From: Spirosoma sp.
Lineage (GTDB): Bacteria > Bacteroidota > Bacteroidia > Cytophagales > Spirosomataceae
Reading direction: 5' to 3'
Assembly (NCBI GenBank): GCA_028288385.1
Contig: JAQBNX010000425.1
Coordinates: forward strand, 1 to 5,835
Length of the DNA: 5,835 nt
A model generated the notes under the pieces. It was not told the DNA's origin. It saw nothing but the letters and a program-made list of their open reading frames with translations, and made no database searches. Position numbers and translations under genes: made by a program. This document shows positions 5,583-5,835 of this stretch, piece after piece. The stretch's first letter is position 1. Every line of letters starts with the position of its first letter.

Positions 5583-5835
5583 TGTATATCGCTTACGGAT
5601 TAACGCGCTGCAAATTAGAATGCTACGCAGGTAACTAACAAATAAAACAGCCATCTGTTAGCGTGTGGACGATACGTCCGGTACTGATTGATGGCCATTA
5701 AATTGGTAATTTCTATTTAAAACGGGTTTGCAAATCTGACTAGTAACAATTGACAAAGGCAAAAGTGCAGTGCCATTACCAGGCCATCAATAACATCTAT
5801 CAGTCTATCAACTGATTAATTTCATGGCTTCATAC
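5583..5835. other. Gene-poor right end, upstream region of the oxygenase gene
   Basis: No complete coding region is visible in these 253 AT-rich bases. They should contain the oxygenase promoter, reading leftward, but I find no exact TAnnTTTG on the minus strand; the closest is TGCCTTTG (plus-strand CAAAGGCA at 5755-5762), far upstream of the start codon. A plus-strand ATG at 5824 opens four codons (MASY) before the window ends and might be the start of a divergent gene, which cannot be judged from so few bases. Confidence 0.5.
5687..5791. repeat. Long-range inverted repeat
   Basis: ATTGATGGCC (5687-5696) is repeated as its exact reverse complement GGCCATCAAT (5782-5791). Just inside, GGTAAT (5705-5710) is matched by ATTACC (5775-5780), giving 16 paired bases in two blocks around a 64-nt centre. 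The blocks are set apart by 8 nt on the left and 1 nt on the right. It could be a structured leader RNA, a pair of operator half-sites, or chance. No transposase or target duplication is seen. Confidence 0.4.

Noticed and set aside
4733..5634. Several other-frame open frames (60-117 codons) within the oxygenase region
   Set aside because: They are shadows of the oxygenase frame, which alone carries recognisable motifs.
5583..5654. 24-residue N-terminal extension of the oxygenase
   Set aside because: The sequence MAVLFVSYLRS... is encoded in the upstream AT-rich region and is not followed by a membrane or secretion context; MKEVAKYLIK is the more natural start.

Overview
The window looks like an ordinary chromosomal segment of a Bacteroidota bacterium, most likely a Spirosoma-like member of the Cytophagales. 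The pointers are protein style (a MerR/B12-type regulator tail, a YheT-type hydrolase, Bacteroidota-style family 2 glycosyltransferases), moderate GC with AT-rich gaps, a lack of clear Shine-Dalgarno sequences, and one exact Bacteroidota -7 promoter motif (TAnnTTTG). The assignment is inferred from sequence appearance, not from a search.

Layout. Bases 3-203 (+) are the last 66 codons of a gene that enters from the left, probably a MerR-family regulator with a B12-binding-type C-terminal domain. It converges on a D-2-hydroxyacid dehydrogenase (218-1171, -). Next come a YheT-type alpha/beta hydrolase (1284-2252, -) and, divergent from it across 57 bp, a small four-helix membrane protein (2310-2756, +). 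The membrane protein converges on a run of three minus-strand genes. In transcription order these are a 2OG-Fe(II)-oxygenase-like protein (4758-5582), a DGDD-type family 2 glycosyltransferase (3681-4637) and a dolichol-phosphate-mannose-synthase-like family 2 glycosyltransferase (2774-3544). The last 253 bases (5583-5835) hold no complete gene.

How the genes work together. The dehydrogenase and hydrolase look like housekeeping or metabolic enzymes. The two glycosyltransferases probably act in cell-surface or exopolysaccharide glycan synthesis. The oxygenase shares their strand, but gaps of 120 and 136 bp and a strong terminator-like hairpin after it suggest separate transcription units rather than a tight operon.

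Most interesting points. First, a 16-bp hairpin with a T-run ends 12 nt before the start codon of the DGDD glycosyltransferase, just downstream of an exact TAnnTTTG motif. Second, the oxygenase has HWH where HxD/E metal ligands are expected. I found no convincing evidence of a new multi-gene system, mobile element, CRISPR array, tRNA or rRNA.
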